DNA from: Arbacia lixula
Lineage: Eukaryota; Echinodermata; Echinoidea; Arbacioida; Arbaciidae
Reading direction: 5' to 3'
Length of the DNA stretch: 64,000 bases
NCBI GenBank assembly: GCA_963669155.1
Contig: OZ022581.1
Span: 4,353,299-4,417,298 of the forward strand
In this document: piece after piece, positions 1 through 20,299 of the stretch
How positions within the stretch are numbered: position 1 is the stretch's first letter
Layout of the letters: every line of letters begins with the position of its first letter
Program-made: the position numbers and the translations under genes
The notes under the pieces: generated by a model
Told to the model about the DNA's origin: nothing
Seen by the model: the letters and a program-made list of their open reading frames with translations, nothing else
Databases searched by the model: none

Positions 1-18
1 GTTTCATATTTGATTTTT

Positions 19-1466
19 GTCTCGCCCACCGGAGGTGAAGGCGAGACTAAGGGATCCGAATGGCGCCCGTCCGTCGTCCGTCCGTCGTCCGTCCGTCGTC
101 CGTCACAAATGTTAAAGTTTACCTGCAAGACTCTCTTATGATTCATAACTTCACATGGGTTGCTTGGATTACAACCTAACTTGGGTCATAGATGCACTGG
201 GGGTACCTTCATGTTATGGTGGCGTTGGAGGTCACAGGATAAGGTCAAAGGTCATTTGAGGTCATACGTTAAAGTTTACCTGCAAGACTCTCTTTTGACA
301 AATAACTTCACATAGGTTGCTTGGATTACAACCTAACTTGGGTCATAGATGCACTGGGGGTACCTTCATGTTATGGTGCTGTTGGAGGTCACAGGATAAG
401 GTCAAAGGTCATTTGAGGTCATACGTTAAAGTTTACCTGCAAGACTCTCTTTTGACAAATAACTTCACATGGGTTGCTTGGATTACAACCTAACTTGGGT
501 CATAGATGCACTGGGGGTACCTTCATGTTGTGGTGGCATTGGAGGTCACAGGATAAGGTCAAAGGTCATTTGAGGTCATATGTTAAAGTTTACCTGCAAG
601 ACTCTCTTTTGACAAATAACTTCACATGGGTTGCTTGGATTACAACCTAACTTGGGTCATAGATGCACTGGGGGTACCTTCATGTTATGGTGGCGTTGGA
701 GGTCACAGGATAAGGTCAAAGGTCATTTGAGGTCATACGTTAAAGTTTACCTGCAAGACTCTCTTTTGACAAATAACTTCGCATAGGTTGCTTGGATTAC
801 AACCTAACTTGGGTCATAGATGCACTGGGGGTACCTACATGTTATGGTGCTGTTGGAGGTCACAGGATAAGGTCAAAGGTCATTTGAGGTCATACGTTAA
901 AGTTTACCTGCAAGACTCTCTTTTGACAAATAACTTCACATAGGTTGCTTGGATTACAACCTAACTTGGGTCATAGATGCACTGGGGGTACCTTCATGTT
1001 ATGGTACCGTTGGAGGTCACAGGATAAGGTCAAAGGTCATTTGAGGTCATACGTTAAAGTTTACTTGCAAGACTCTCTTATCACACATAACTCATCACAT
1101 GTTGCTACAATGGCAATCAAACTTGGATGATGGATGCACTGGGGGCACCTGCATGTTATTGTGCTGTAAGAGGTCACATGATAAGGTCAAAGGTCATTTG
1201 AGGTCATACATTAAAGTTTACTTGCAAGACTCTTGGTGAAGGCTTCCTAACTTGTGCACATAATTGTGTGAGCATGTGTGAGCATTACTGATGTAGATTT
1301 AGGCAAACATTACTCATGCACATTTATGCAAATTTATTCAAAGTCACTATTTTGCACCTGATTTTGATGTTGTCTGTTTAAAGTTGCTTATTTGTTTGTT
1401 TCAGATTTCTTTTGCGTAGCAACGGAGATCGCGATATTTCTGGTTATTTTCGCAAGTGGGCGAGAC
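19..1466. mobile_element. Non-autonomous TIR element with an internal satellite
   Basis: The left end GTCTCGCCCAC (19-29) is the exact reverse complement of GTGGGCGAGAC at 1456-1466. Just inside the left end an 8-bp stem can form (GTCTCGCC/GGCGAGAC), followed by a CCGTCCGT-type simple repeat at 67-108. The body is mostly the 157-bp tandem repeat. I see no transposase. It lies in the copine intron, about 220 bp before the exon at 1686. Confidence 0.75.
110..1232 (+). repeat. 157-bp tandem repeat, seven units, rich in AGGTCA half-sites
   Basis: The marker GGATAAGGTC recurs at 237, 394, 551, 708, 865 and 1022, exactly 157 bp apart, and a diverged unit follows near 1179. Each unit carries four AGGTCA hexamers. 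Two form a perfect direct repeat with 1-bp spacing (AGGTCAAAGGTCA), the next follows with a 4-bp spacer, and the first is 7 bp upstream of the pair. Units are nearly identical except the last, which suggests recent amplification. Confidence 0.95.
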
Positions 1467-1685
1467 ACAATATTGCTAATGCCTTGTCTTACTGGCTCTT
1501 CTCTATGATATGCGGTCTGTGGCATTGATCTGTGCAAGGAAAGATTCAGAACCTCTTGTAGCCAATGGCCTTCCTCCTTATGCCCCACCTCAGTCTACCA
1601 ATTTGATAAGTATACCCTCTCAATCTTAGATGATTTAATCAAAGATTACAAGTCATGTTTTGTTTTGTTTTTTTGAATTTTACAG

Positions 1686-11051
<9,366 letters not shown>

Positions 11052-12428
11052 CGGGCCTGCTCCAACCTGCATCGCACGCTGCGTTGACACCCGCGACTGT
11101 TATAATTTTGTTATTAAACACCTCTGTCCTATGGGCAGACACATGAGTAACAAATGAATGGAGCTTGCATAGCTTGGTATCGAGTGTGTTAAAATGCATT
11201 TTATGAGACATCTTAGAGCAGACGTCATAATGGCCATTAATGAGTCATCGACGAACGAGATGACTGAAATGTTATCAATTTGTTATTAACCATCTCAGTC
11301 CCATGGGCATAGAGGTGTTGAAGCTTGGTACTGGCAGTGTTGAAATGCCTTTCATGAAACATCCAAGGGCAGCAAACGTCATCGCTGCTTTTAATGCATC
11401 ATTTTGACATCGTGGATGCAGACGTTAGGACTTACAGATCGATAATTTCTGGTTTGTCGGCAAAATGCCTTCATGAGATATCCAAGTAGTAGTTGTGTTT
11501 GGCAAGATGACTGAAATTGTGTGGTCTTTTGGCAGAATGCTCTCATGACACGTCCAAGGACTTTGTAGATACGTCTGCTGAGAGGACTTTGAAATTGTAT
11601 GGTCTTTTGTTGGTGTGTTACCTTTATGACACATCTTAGGCAGCAGACGTCATCCCAGCATTAATACATAATGTGCAATGCAGACATTGAGTATGAAACT
11701 CTACGACTGACACTGTCTGTTTGGCTAATGCCACATGAACCGTTCAAAAACTTTGGAAACGTGTCTGTACCATGGTAACGAAACTAGTTCAGGGAGTGTG
11801 TGACTGAAATTATGTGGTTCGTCAGGTTGTTAGAATGCCTTCATGAAACATCTAGGATCTTTGAGTGGTATTTTACAAGTCTAAAGATACAGACATGAAG
11901 AGTTGACCAGACACCAGGTGAATAGCTTTTGCGCCCAGCTTACAGCTTAAATCTGTATTGTCCTTCTGACGTCTTGCGAATCCTCACCTGCTTGATAGGT
12001 TAATGCCAATAGCTGAGATTTCTTGCTGGTATTTTTGCTAGACTTTGTTTTCGGAGGAGTACACATTCTTCTAGATCTCGAGATATTTTGCACTGGAACC
12101 ACATGTAATTTCCAATTGTTTTTTGCACACTGCATGTTGATATAGTAAACTTCATGTACATGACATGGAAACAGTAAACTCTCGTTATGAGCACTTTTAT
12201 TGGTGCCTTGCATGTTGATATTGTAAACTATTTGACAATTCTGTACATTACTAACACATTTTAACACCTTATCAATAGCTGTATGGGAATCATATGAGCA
12301 CCGTATAATTGGTGTGACATTGATAAGTATCAGTATGTTTGAGTTGACACCACAGCTGAACCATAACATAAACAGTAGGCACCACAACTACACTCAATCA
12401 ACAATGACACTGCTTTGTATTACAAGTA
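11052..12428 (+). other. Copine 3' UTR / flank with degenerate repeats
   Basis: No gene seen. From 11190 to 11860 a loose motif recurs about seven times: AATGC-(C/T)TT-CATGA-ACATC followed by AGG and CAGACGTCAT. It looks like an old tandem array, and much of it may be transcribed as copine 3' UTR. Confidence 0.5.
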
Positions 12429-12822
12429 CGGTGGAGCACCCCAATTACCGACCCGAAATCCAATGACAGCGGTACCTCATTTGTATAAAGTAAACAACAT
12501 GTTTTCGTACAATGCAAAAAAAAGTAAACATTTTTCGTGCCAAAAGACTCACGGAATACATTTTTTTTGGTAAAAGATAGAGTTTGGATATTAATCCTAC
12601 TAAACATATAAACATACACATATCCATATCTGAACAATTTTAGCATCAGAAAATGTTAAATTCTAGCAATATTTTGACAATGAAAACTGAGCAAAATATT
12701 GCAAATGCAAATATTTCAATTATCAGTCATCACGTTTTGGGATTACCATAGAAGTCCATTGCAAATAAATCTATTCAAATAGATCAGGCAGATAATGAGA
12801 TGCAAATTGGGGTGCTCCACCG
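12429..12822. mobile_element. MITE with perfect 18-bp terminal inverted repeats
   Basis: CGGTGGAGCACCCCAATT at 12429-12446 is exactly mirrored at 12805-12822. The interior is AT-rich with no coding capacity. Confidence 0.85.
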
Positions 12823-12924
12823 CGCCTGATTAGTGATTGACTATGACATAATCCCTTTATCAGTGGACATCATCACATACACTGCTCAGTAGATATTCCC
12901 TTTTTAAAAACACATCAAACATGT

Positions 12925-13195
12925 AACACCACATTGACACTCTCTCTACACTGGTGCATTAGTGTCTGTGATATAACATGTGCACATAACAGTACCACCT
13001 TGACACTTTGATACAGTATGTGCACACAGCAGCACGGTTTTGAGACTGTGGCAACACCGGCGCAATAGTGTCTCTGAAATAGCATGTGCACACAGCAACA
13101 CCACTTTGACACTGGCTAAACTGGTGTTTTGGTGTCTCTGATACAAAATGGGCACACAGCAGCACCACATTAACACCGGGTACATTCCATGTGAG
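12925..13195 (+). repeat. ~65-bp minisatellite, about four copies
   Basis: Units share TGTGCACACAGCAGCACCA, then TTGACAC, then GGTGT and AGTGTCTCTGAT. The anchor TGTGCAC appears at 12979, 13019 and 13085, and as GGGCAC at 13149. The short open frames on the minus strand here are repeat artefacts. Confidence 0.75.
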
Positions 13196-13690
13196 CTTTG
13201 TCATGTGCAAGAGTGACTGTTATCAGGATTTTTTTGTAATTGCTCAGGAATAGCCCCGTACCCTATTAAAACAGATTCCAATCTTGTATGTGATGTTACA
13301 GATCAAAATGTGTTTTGTGTATGAATCAGATTGTGATACTGTATTTGAAACACGATTTTTTTATTGCGCATCTAATTGATATGCAAATATTGGTTTTGCT
13401 TTACCAAAATTTTACTGTGTACATATTTTGTGAAGTGGATGCATTGGCAGTGCTGGTGAATATCCAAAGTTTTCTGCGAGAACCAAAAACTCGGGTAGGG
13501 GGTCTTGCTGCCATCTGTTGACCACTATTGTGTATTGCAACATGGGGTAATCATGGGGGCTGAGTACCCTGACCCCCCCCCCCCCCCACTCCACTGATAT
13601 AGCATTGTGCGTGTGAGTGGATCTTTCAACATAATCCCAGCCAGTGTCGGCCTCAGCTTTAACACTTTACGTTCCACGTAAGGTGCTGGT

Positions 13691-13946
13691 GTAAGCTGCC
13701 CTAATCTGACAAAAGGAAGCAACTAACAAAAGAGACATTTCTTGTAAATGAGCAAAATGTGTCTGTCACTTGCATTAGAATCAGTGCAACACCACATCAT
13801 GTTAGATTGAATATCTCGCAGCAAGATTAATATTTCTTGTCCAGATTTTGGCCATATGTAGGGAATGCTGGGTACAATCTAAGAATACCAATAATCCAGA
13901 TTTGAGTGATTTGTCACTTGCTTCCTTTTGTCAGAGTAGGGCAGTA
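13691..13946. mobile_element. MITE copy 2, inverted relative to the copy at 4811
   Basis: It has the same CTGACAAAAGGAAGCAA ends and a matching interior in reverse complement to the copy at 4811-5067. It lies in the copine 3' flank. Confidence 0.85.
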
Positions 13947-16478
13947 TGGGATTTGTGTGAATTACATGTGAACAAAGACACATGTAGGACTTAAAGAATG
14001 ACAGGTGTTGTAGCTGAATATATACTTACATTGAAATGGAGATGTTTATAAAGAGGAAAAGTATTCATTTACTGGAATGTTTGTTTATACAGTTTGTATA
14101 TTTCTGTAGAAATCTGTAGGATTATAGATATAGCCAATATTTACGTCTTTCATTGGTGGAATATATTGTATACTTAAAATTGGTATTCCACGTTTTAGTT
14201 GTGATACCAGGGGAGTTGAGCATGGAAAGAGATCAACTGGTATTTGAAATTTAGAAGTCTAGCATATAAATGAAGAGTATTTGCAAATGTATTTTGATAT
14301 AATGTTTAATTTTTATATTGATACTCTATTATGCATATCACATTTACTTTAAGAAATTACTCAGTTGTGTATGATCTTTTTTTTATAAACCAGTATCTAT
14401 ATTACTATCATTAGTATTTTTTTATTTTATTTTTTCATTTGAAAGGGAGGGGTGGTTGCATGCTGCCTGCCAAGGAGCTTATGGAGAATCATGTCCACAT
14501 AGATTAAGCTTTATATAAATAAAATCTGCCTGATTATAGTTGTCGTATCATTCTGTCTTGATTTTTTTTTTGATCTCCTAAAGGGACACACACTGTTTAT
14601 GCATGTACAAATGCTTCGGGGTTTTTTTAAGTTAGACCGTTGAGGAGTACATAGAATAATTTTGCTGGTTTGTTCTGATTTATATCTCCTACGCAAATCA
14701 GAAAAGATCTCATTTACACCTGCCACTGCCTTATATTGCCTTTCTAATGTTAAAACTGCACGCACGTAGTGCATTCTTGTTGTCAAACCTGTACACTGGT
14801 CATGTTTGTGTCAAATATGAGTGTCGCGTCTTTCAGAAATCAGTGTGTGTTTATGACTTTAACCTTCTTCCTGTGTGACTTTTATCTTACTCCTGTATGC
14901 ACGCTGATAGTAGGTATGAAATTGGCAGCAATTTAGAAGCGAGTAACAAGATGTACACATACGCTCTAGGGGATGTAGAGAGTTTGTCTCTCATAGGCAA
15001 GATCCAGGATTCAAGCTTCACACAAGTCCTTGCAAGTTGTGTGTTCATGCATCATCCCCCCGGACTGTCATGCAGGCATTCACTTAACTTTGATAGCAAG
15101 AGGTAGGAATTGGGTGCCATTACAATGATTTGCCTAACTTTGATAGCAAGAGGTAGGAATTGGGTGCCATTACAATGGAAACATAAACATGCATCTAGTG
15201 CCTCTTCCTTCTTTGATAGCAAGAGATGGAAAATGTGATATCCTTGTAATGGGGAATAAAGAGGCTTTCTAATGATACAAAATGTAAAGCTGGTGCCACA
15301 GGAGCAAGAGAGATGCAATCAATCAAACTTCAGTTGTCAAATTCAGATTCTGTGGAAGTTGGCCTTCATGGACGACAACCAGGAAATATAAGAGCTCCAC
15401 AGATGACAATCACCCCTCATGAGAAGATACAGTGAAACCTGTATGTAAAGACCACTCTTTACGATCAGGTGGTCTGTATGTAAAGGGTACTTTGATGTTA
15501 GGTTTCGATGAGATATATATTTCAAGGGAAACATAAAATGAAGTCTCCATAGGCAGGTGGTCTTTCTCTGCAGGTGGGTCGCTATCACTGTCCTGCATGA
15601 CAATAACACGCCATTTTGCTACTTTTCACCCTGTGATCTTCTTTGCTCCTATTCTGCTATTGATTACAGTCCTATTGCAAATTACTTGATTGCACAATCA
15701 TATCGGGGAGGTGTTAGGAAGGAGAGGAAACTCGAGCATAATACATTCAAACATCTGTATGGGTTCTAAAGCGTGCTCATGAATGTCAAAAGCATTCTAT
15801 AATCATGACAATGCTCTGATGTACCATGTGCTGGGCCGACATTTAGCTGTTGTCAACTTGAAAAGAAATTTCTTTAATTGCCCCTTTGTCTCTAGAAGCT
15901 TTGTTTTTGACAAATTTGTATGCAAACTATAAGGAGGTTAAGGGCAGATTATAACAGATCTTTTACTCTGCTTTTGTTTTGAAAAGTAATGAGGAATCAT
16001 TAAAAAAATTGGACATATAAGACATTTGTATTACTTACAAGGTGACCAATTTCTTTGCTTTCCAACATCTTGTGCATTTATCTGATTCAACCATTCAAAA
16101 TGATATAGGTATTAAGCTGTGTATTATTATCATTAACGGTGTTGAAGGGTTATGTACACACTAGTTATGGCAACATGTTGAAGCATTTATCAATTGTATT
16201 ATTTTCCAACTGATCACCAATAGTTGATCTATGTAGACTATGGTATTCATATTGTTGCACCATTTAATACTTATACTAATATTTTAATGATTTATGCTAG
16301 TACTTTTCGTTTTGATTTGCTTTTGTACTTTTATTTTTGCAACCATTTATTATAAAACATGAAATATCTTTTAACATATACATATGAAAAATCATGTCTT
16401 TTGTGTATTTCTTGAGTGTACAGTGTCCATTGATGATGTATGTTGAATGTGAGATGTGATGGGTACATTGTACAAATA
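13947..16478. other. Gene-free stretch
   Basis: No exon-like coding was recognised. A 51-bp direct duplication (TTTGATAGCAAGAGGTAGG) occurs at 15084-15178. A dispersed repeat with the phrase GTAAAGACCAC lies at 15430-15580. Confidence 0.5.
14518..14523 (+). terminator. Candidate polyadenylation signal for copine
   Basis: An AATAAA hexamer lies about 3.5 kb after the copine stop codon, in an AT-rich stretch. Earlier AATAAA-like hexamers also exist (for example near 12765), so the 3' end is not fixed by sequence alone. Confidence 0.25.
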
Positions 16479-16961
16479 TTAAAAGGATAGTTTACTCTGA
16501 AGTTCAGTTGATTGCAATAAAAGCAGAAATATGAATGAAACATATTAATGAAGGTTTGACAACAAATATGTTAAAGGATAAGAAAGTTATGATCTTTTGA
16601 AATGTCAAGTTTGTGATGTCACGTGTGAGGTGCTCTCCAATATGTTGCTGTATGATTCCATAAAAAATGGCTACTTTTCTGTTTTCGACAACGGAATATA
16701 TTTTTTCCTACAGATTCATGTGTAAAAACATGTTTCTAATGATGTATCAAATGCACAAGTAAAAGGATGCATGTCTTTATGAGAAAACGGAAATTTTCCT
16801 TAACAAGTTGTACATATGGGAGAGCACCCGCAAGCGATGTCACAAAATAAAGACTTTAAAAGATCATAACCTTATTATCCTTTGACAGATTTTCATCAGA
16901 CCTTCACTAATATGTTTCTGCTTTGATTAAAACCATCTGCAGGGTGAACTATTCCTTTAAT
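16479..16961. mobile_element. Long-armed foldback MITE (full copy)
   Basis: The left arm starts GGATAGTTTACTCTGAA and the right arm ends CAGGGTGAACTATTCCTTT. The arms are complementary over roughly 150 bp, including GAAGGTTTGA / AGACCTTCACT and the GGGAGAGCACC / GGTGCTCTCC stretch. Non-coding. Relatives are at 26995-27498, 22905-22992, 48333-48496 and 60149-60294. Confidence 0.85.
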
Positions 16962-19353
16962 GTGTGGGGACTGTTCTGTGAAATGTGCTTTATGAACCAC
17001 ATTGTATACAAGTGTAGGATTTATTTTGAACTACTATTTCCCTCCATCACCAAGTTCATGTTCCACCCCTTGCACACTAATCAGTCATTCCCTTTCCACA
17101 CACTGCACACACTCATGTTTCTTTTGTCTTTGACCATTCCACCATCACTGACCATCACCCCATCTATTGTTGTACCTTCCCTTCCTTCCTCATGATTGGT
17201 TTTCTAGTTTCCCGCTCTTTTTATGATGAGTTTGTGATAAGATGATTTCCATATCATGAATAGTTATCAGTTATTTGTTTGCTCATTTGAATATTCATAA
17301 ATACTTTATTATGTTAATTGGCGTAACTTCATGAATATTCAGTCATTGTTGATTTACCATTGATTTACAAATTGAGAACATTAAAAGCTGGCAGTTAGCC
17401 TGTAGTTTTTCAACCAGTAAACATCATGTCTCCTGACCGCGTATGTATGTTGCCTTTAAGAGTGTGCTAAGAAACTGTACAGAACCCAATACTACACAAG
17501 CTTCTCTAATAATGATTTTATCCATTAACCTTTTGTGTGACAAACTTCTGATATATGTGTATAACATGTGAGCAAAGTCACATGTGACACGCAAAGAGTT
17601 AAAACACCTAAAATTCATGAATAATTTCTGCTTAAAAAAAAAAAAAATCTGTCATCGATGACAAGATACCTTCATCTCACACAGTCAAATATAACACTGA
17701 TAACACACTTCATTCCTGGTAATCAAAACTTCATTTATTCAAATTGTGTATATAGTTTTATACAATACAAAATAATTAAATACATGTAGTATTCAGAAGC
17801 TAAGTTTAAATAGTGAACAGTGCAAACCCATTTCTTCAATTTCAAATTGAGTTGCAATACGTTCCTCAATTGGGGGTTTAAAACCCAAATGACAAATTAA
17901 CCATTTAAAAAAAAAATCTGTGACATTAACATTTTTCATTCATTTTTAGGATAAGTGCATGAAGTACATACAAGTATCATATATGTCTAAGAAATATTTA
18001 AATGATTCCTCTTTTTGAAAGCACACTGGTGGCAATGTGAATAAAGTGCATATACAGTATCAAAAATAGGGCAATGTACTGCTCCTTGGTATGACATTTT
18101 AAATACAAGTATTCTTTTTAGTAGAAATAACACAATTTTTATTGGAATGATAGAAAACTCAAGTGAAAAATATCTTGACGGATGATGCACTAGTTCTAAC
18201 ATGGTCCAGCCATTTAACATATAAAATCAGTAGTATTTTTTAATATTTAGTTGTTTGATTTCTTACAACTTCAGAATGCACATTCAGCATCACTAGGCTT
18301 GCTGCAATAATGATGCAAAGTCGGCGTACAAGATTGTGCGAAAAGTTCAAAAGAACTGGTCAACTTGTATCTTACTTCATTTATACATTTCAACTAGAGC
18401 ACATTTTAATGTATTTTAATGATTAATGTTGATACTGAATAGTTTTCAGTTTGTGTATTAAGTAAATTTTTAAAATTCTGGATGTGAATGATAAGATTTG
18501 AAAAACCACAGCTGTTGCATCTTGGGACTAGATTTGGTTAATGGAAATTTCAGATTAATCATTATGTGGGGGGATCATTTCAATAAGTAAGAAACTCTTT
18601 GCTATACTATAGTACATGTATAATGACAAATTAATTCAATAAATTCTGTTTTGTTTTTATTAATAGAAATATACTTCTGTTACATAATATATAACCATTA
18701 CAAACAACATGGTACATAAATCACTCGAAAATCTACTGAAATAGAATCACTTTAAGAGTGAGCCCCTACATATATTCCATGTGTGTGACTATTCAAGAAA
18801 AATATATACCAACACCTTCATAATTTCTCTTCATATCAATGAACATATTTTACACTTTCATTACTCTCATTATAATCTTCAGCATCATCATTAGCATCAA
18901 TATCATAGGAACACTCATCACTTTAACTGGCCATTGTGAATTTGTGGGTGATTTTTGTGACAAAATAGTACAGTGAAAGCTGTACATGGAATCATGTTTC
19001 ATACTTTAAAAAAATGAAGGAGTACAATGAAAAGAGACATATTTTCTTTATATCATAATTTTTTTTTTGGATATGAGACTTAACTGATACAAATGGAATG
19101 GTACTAAACAATAACGGTGAATCTATTTGGAACATGTTATATTGTCATAACAAATGTTATTTCTTGTTTGATTCCCCAGATCCATGCAATGCCCAGCGTT
19201 CTTGTTAAGCTGTTCAAGATGTCAAAATTTGTATCCTTAATTTTTTTACAATCAGAACAGTGGCTCAGGTTAGTCATAAGTGTAGATGCAAAACTGTGTG
19301 ACACAAAAAGAATTCTGCCTATCTCTGTCTTCTGTTACAGTACATCGTAATCG
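16962..19353. other. Gene-free AT-rich stretch
   Basis: I see no conserved coding, RNA gene or clear repeat array. Several AATAAA hexamers exist on both strands, but none can be tied to a gene. Confidence 0.5.
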
Positions 19354-19589
19354 ATAGACCGGTTTACTAACATATACTAATTTTATGCATGCCAGTTTAA
19401 CAAAGGTTGCCCCTGACAACCGAAAAGCTTGCCTGAAGTTTGCCCAACACAGCAACAACTAATGTATGCAAAGTGGATTCCAAGTACTGAAATACTATTG
19501 CTATAGGTACAGGTTAATGGAATAAATCCTTACTAGGCCCTGCGGGAAGAAACATCCATAAATTTGACAACATTAGTAAACCGGTCTAT
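19354..19589. mobile_element. MITE with 17-bp terminal inverted repeats
   Basis: ATAGACCGGTTTACTAA (19354-19370) is mirrored as TTAGTAAACCGGTCTAT ending at 19589. No coding capacity. Confidence 0.85.
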
Positions 19590-19805
19590 TCCAACGAGCA
19601 GCCAGCAAAGAAAGTGCCATTCTCATTGGCCTTAAAAATCGCAAAGTTAGAAAAATTGCAAAGTGCTAGGGTGAAAGTTGCCTAGCAACCGTACCAAAAG
19701 CTGAATGGTCCTATTGTCCCTGTCCCCTAACTTGTTGATTTTTTAAGCCCAATGAGAATGGCACTGACGTTTGTGAATCCCTATGAATTCTTACTTTAGG
19801 CTTCC

Positions 19806-20282
19806 TTAACCTTCTCAGTGCTAAGGTAGTAAAAGTATATTGACTTACTGTATAAGCTGTTCTATTTCGCAAGGGTTTTATTTTCGTGAATTGCTGTAGG
19901 GTCACAATTTTTTCAACACGCGCATATATTGCCACACAATCTTGATCGCTTACGGCATACACCACACGCTGCTGCACAAGTACATGCATGTTGTAGCAGT
20001 GCTATTCATCTCATGATGCGTGCTTGCGTGCTTGCTAGCTTGCATAGCATGCCATGCCGCGCACAATCAAGCATTGCTATACCATGTGCAAGTAGTTTGT
20101 TTCTTCCCATTTGCATGTGGATTACAGCAGGCCTGTGAGCAGTGCATGCATGCAAAATATAGCGCTGGGTGGCATTTGCGAAAACAACAACCCACGAAAA
20201 TGGCCGCAACCCCTTCCTTTGCCAAAATAACGGCTTATACAGTATTACACGTTCCGTGCACCCTTTGTACTGAGAGGGTTAT
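19806..20282. mobile_element. TIR element abutting the CYBA stop codon
   Basis: Left-end TTAACCTTCTCAGT and inner TACTGTATAAGC are mirrored on the right by GCTTATACAGTA and ACTGAGAGGGTTAT. The inner ends also match the element at 22219-22447. It lies in the expected 3' UTR of CYBA. Confidence 0.75.
19877..19882 (-). terminator. Candidate CYBA polyadenylation signal inside a transposon
   Basis: The minus-strand AATAAA lies about 420 bp past the CYBA stop codon, inside the inverted-repeat element at 19806-20282. If used, most of the 3' UTR would be transposon-derived. Confidence 0.3.
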
Positions 20283-20299
20283 GGTCAGTGGCTGCTGGC

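Noticed and set aside
945..1130. Small open frame in the window-start element
   Set aside because: It falls wholly within the 157-bp repeats and has no splice context or homology.
110..1232. Evenly spaced repeats resembling a CRISPR array
   Set aside because: The unit is 157 bp with no unique spacers, and the context is eukaryotic; it is a satellite inside a TIR element.
12915..13210. Three overlapping Cys/Val-rich minus-strand frames
   Set aside because: They arise from the ~65-bp minisatellite in the copine flank.
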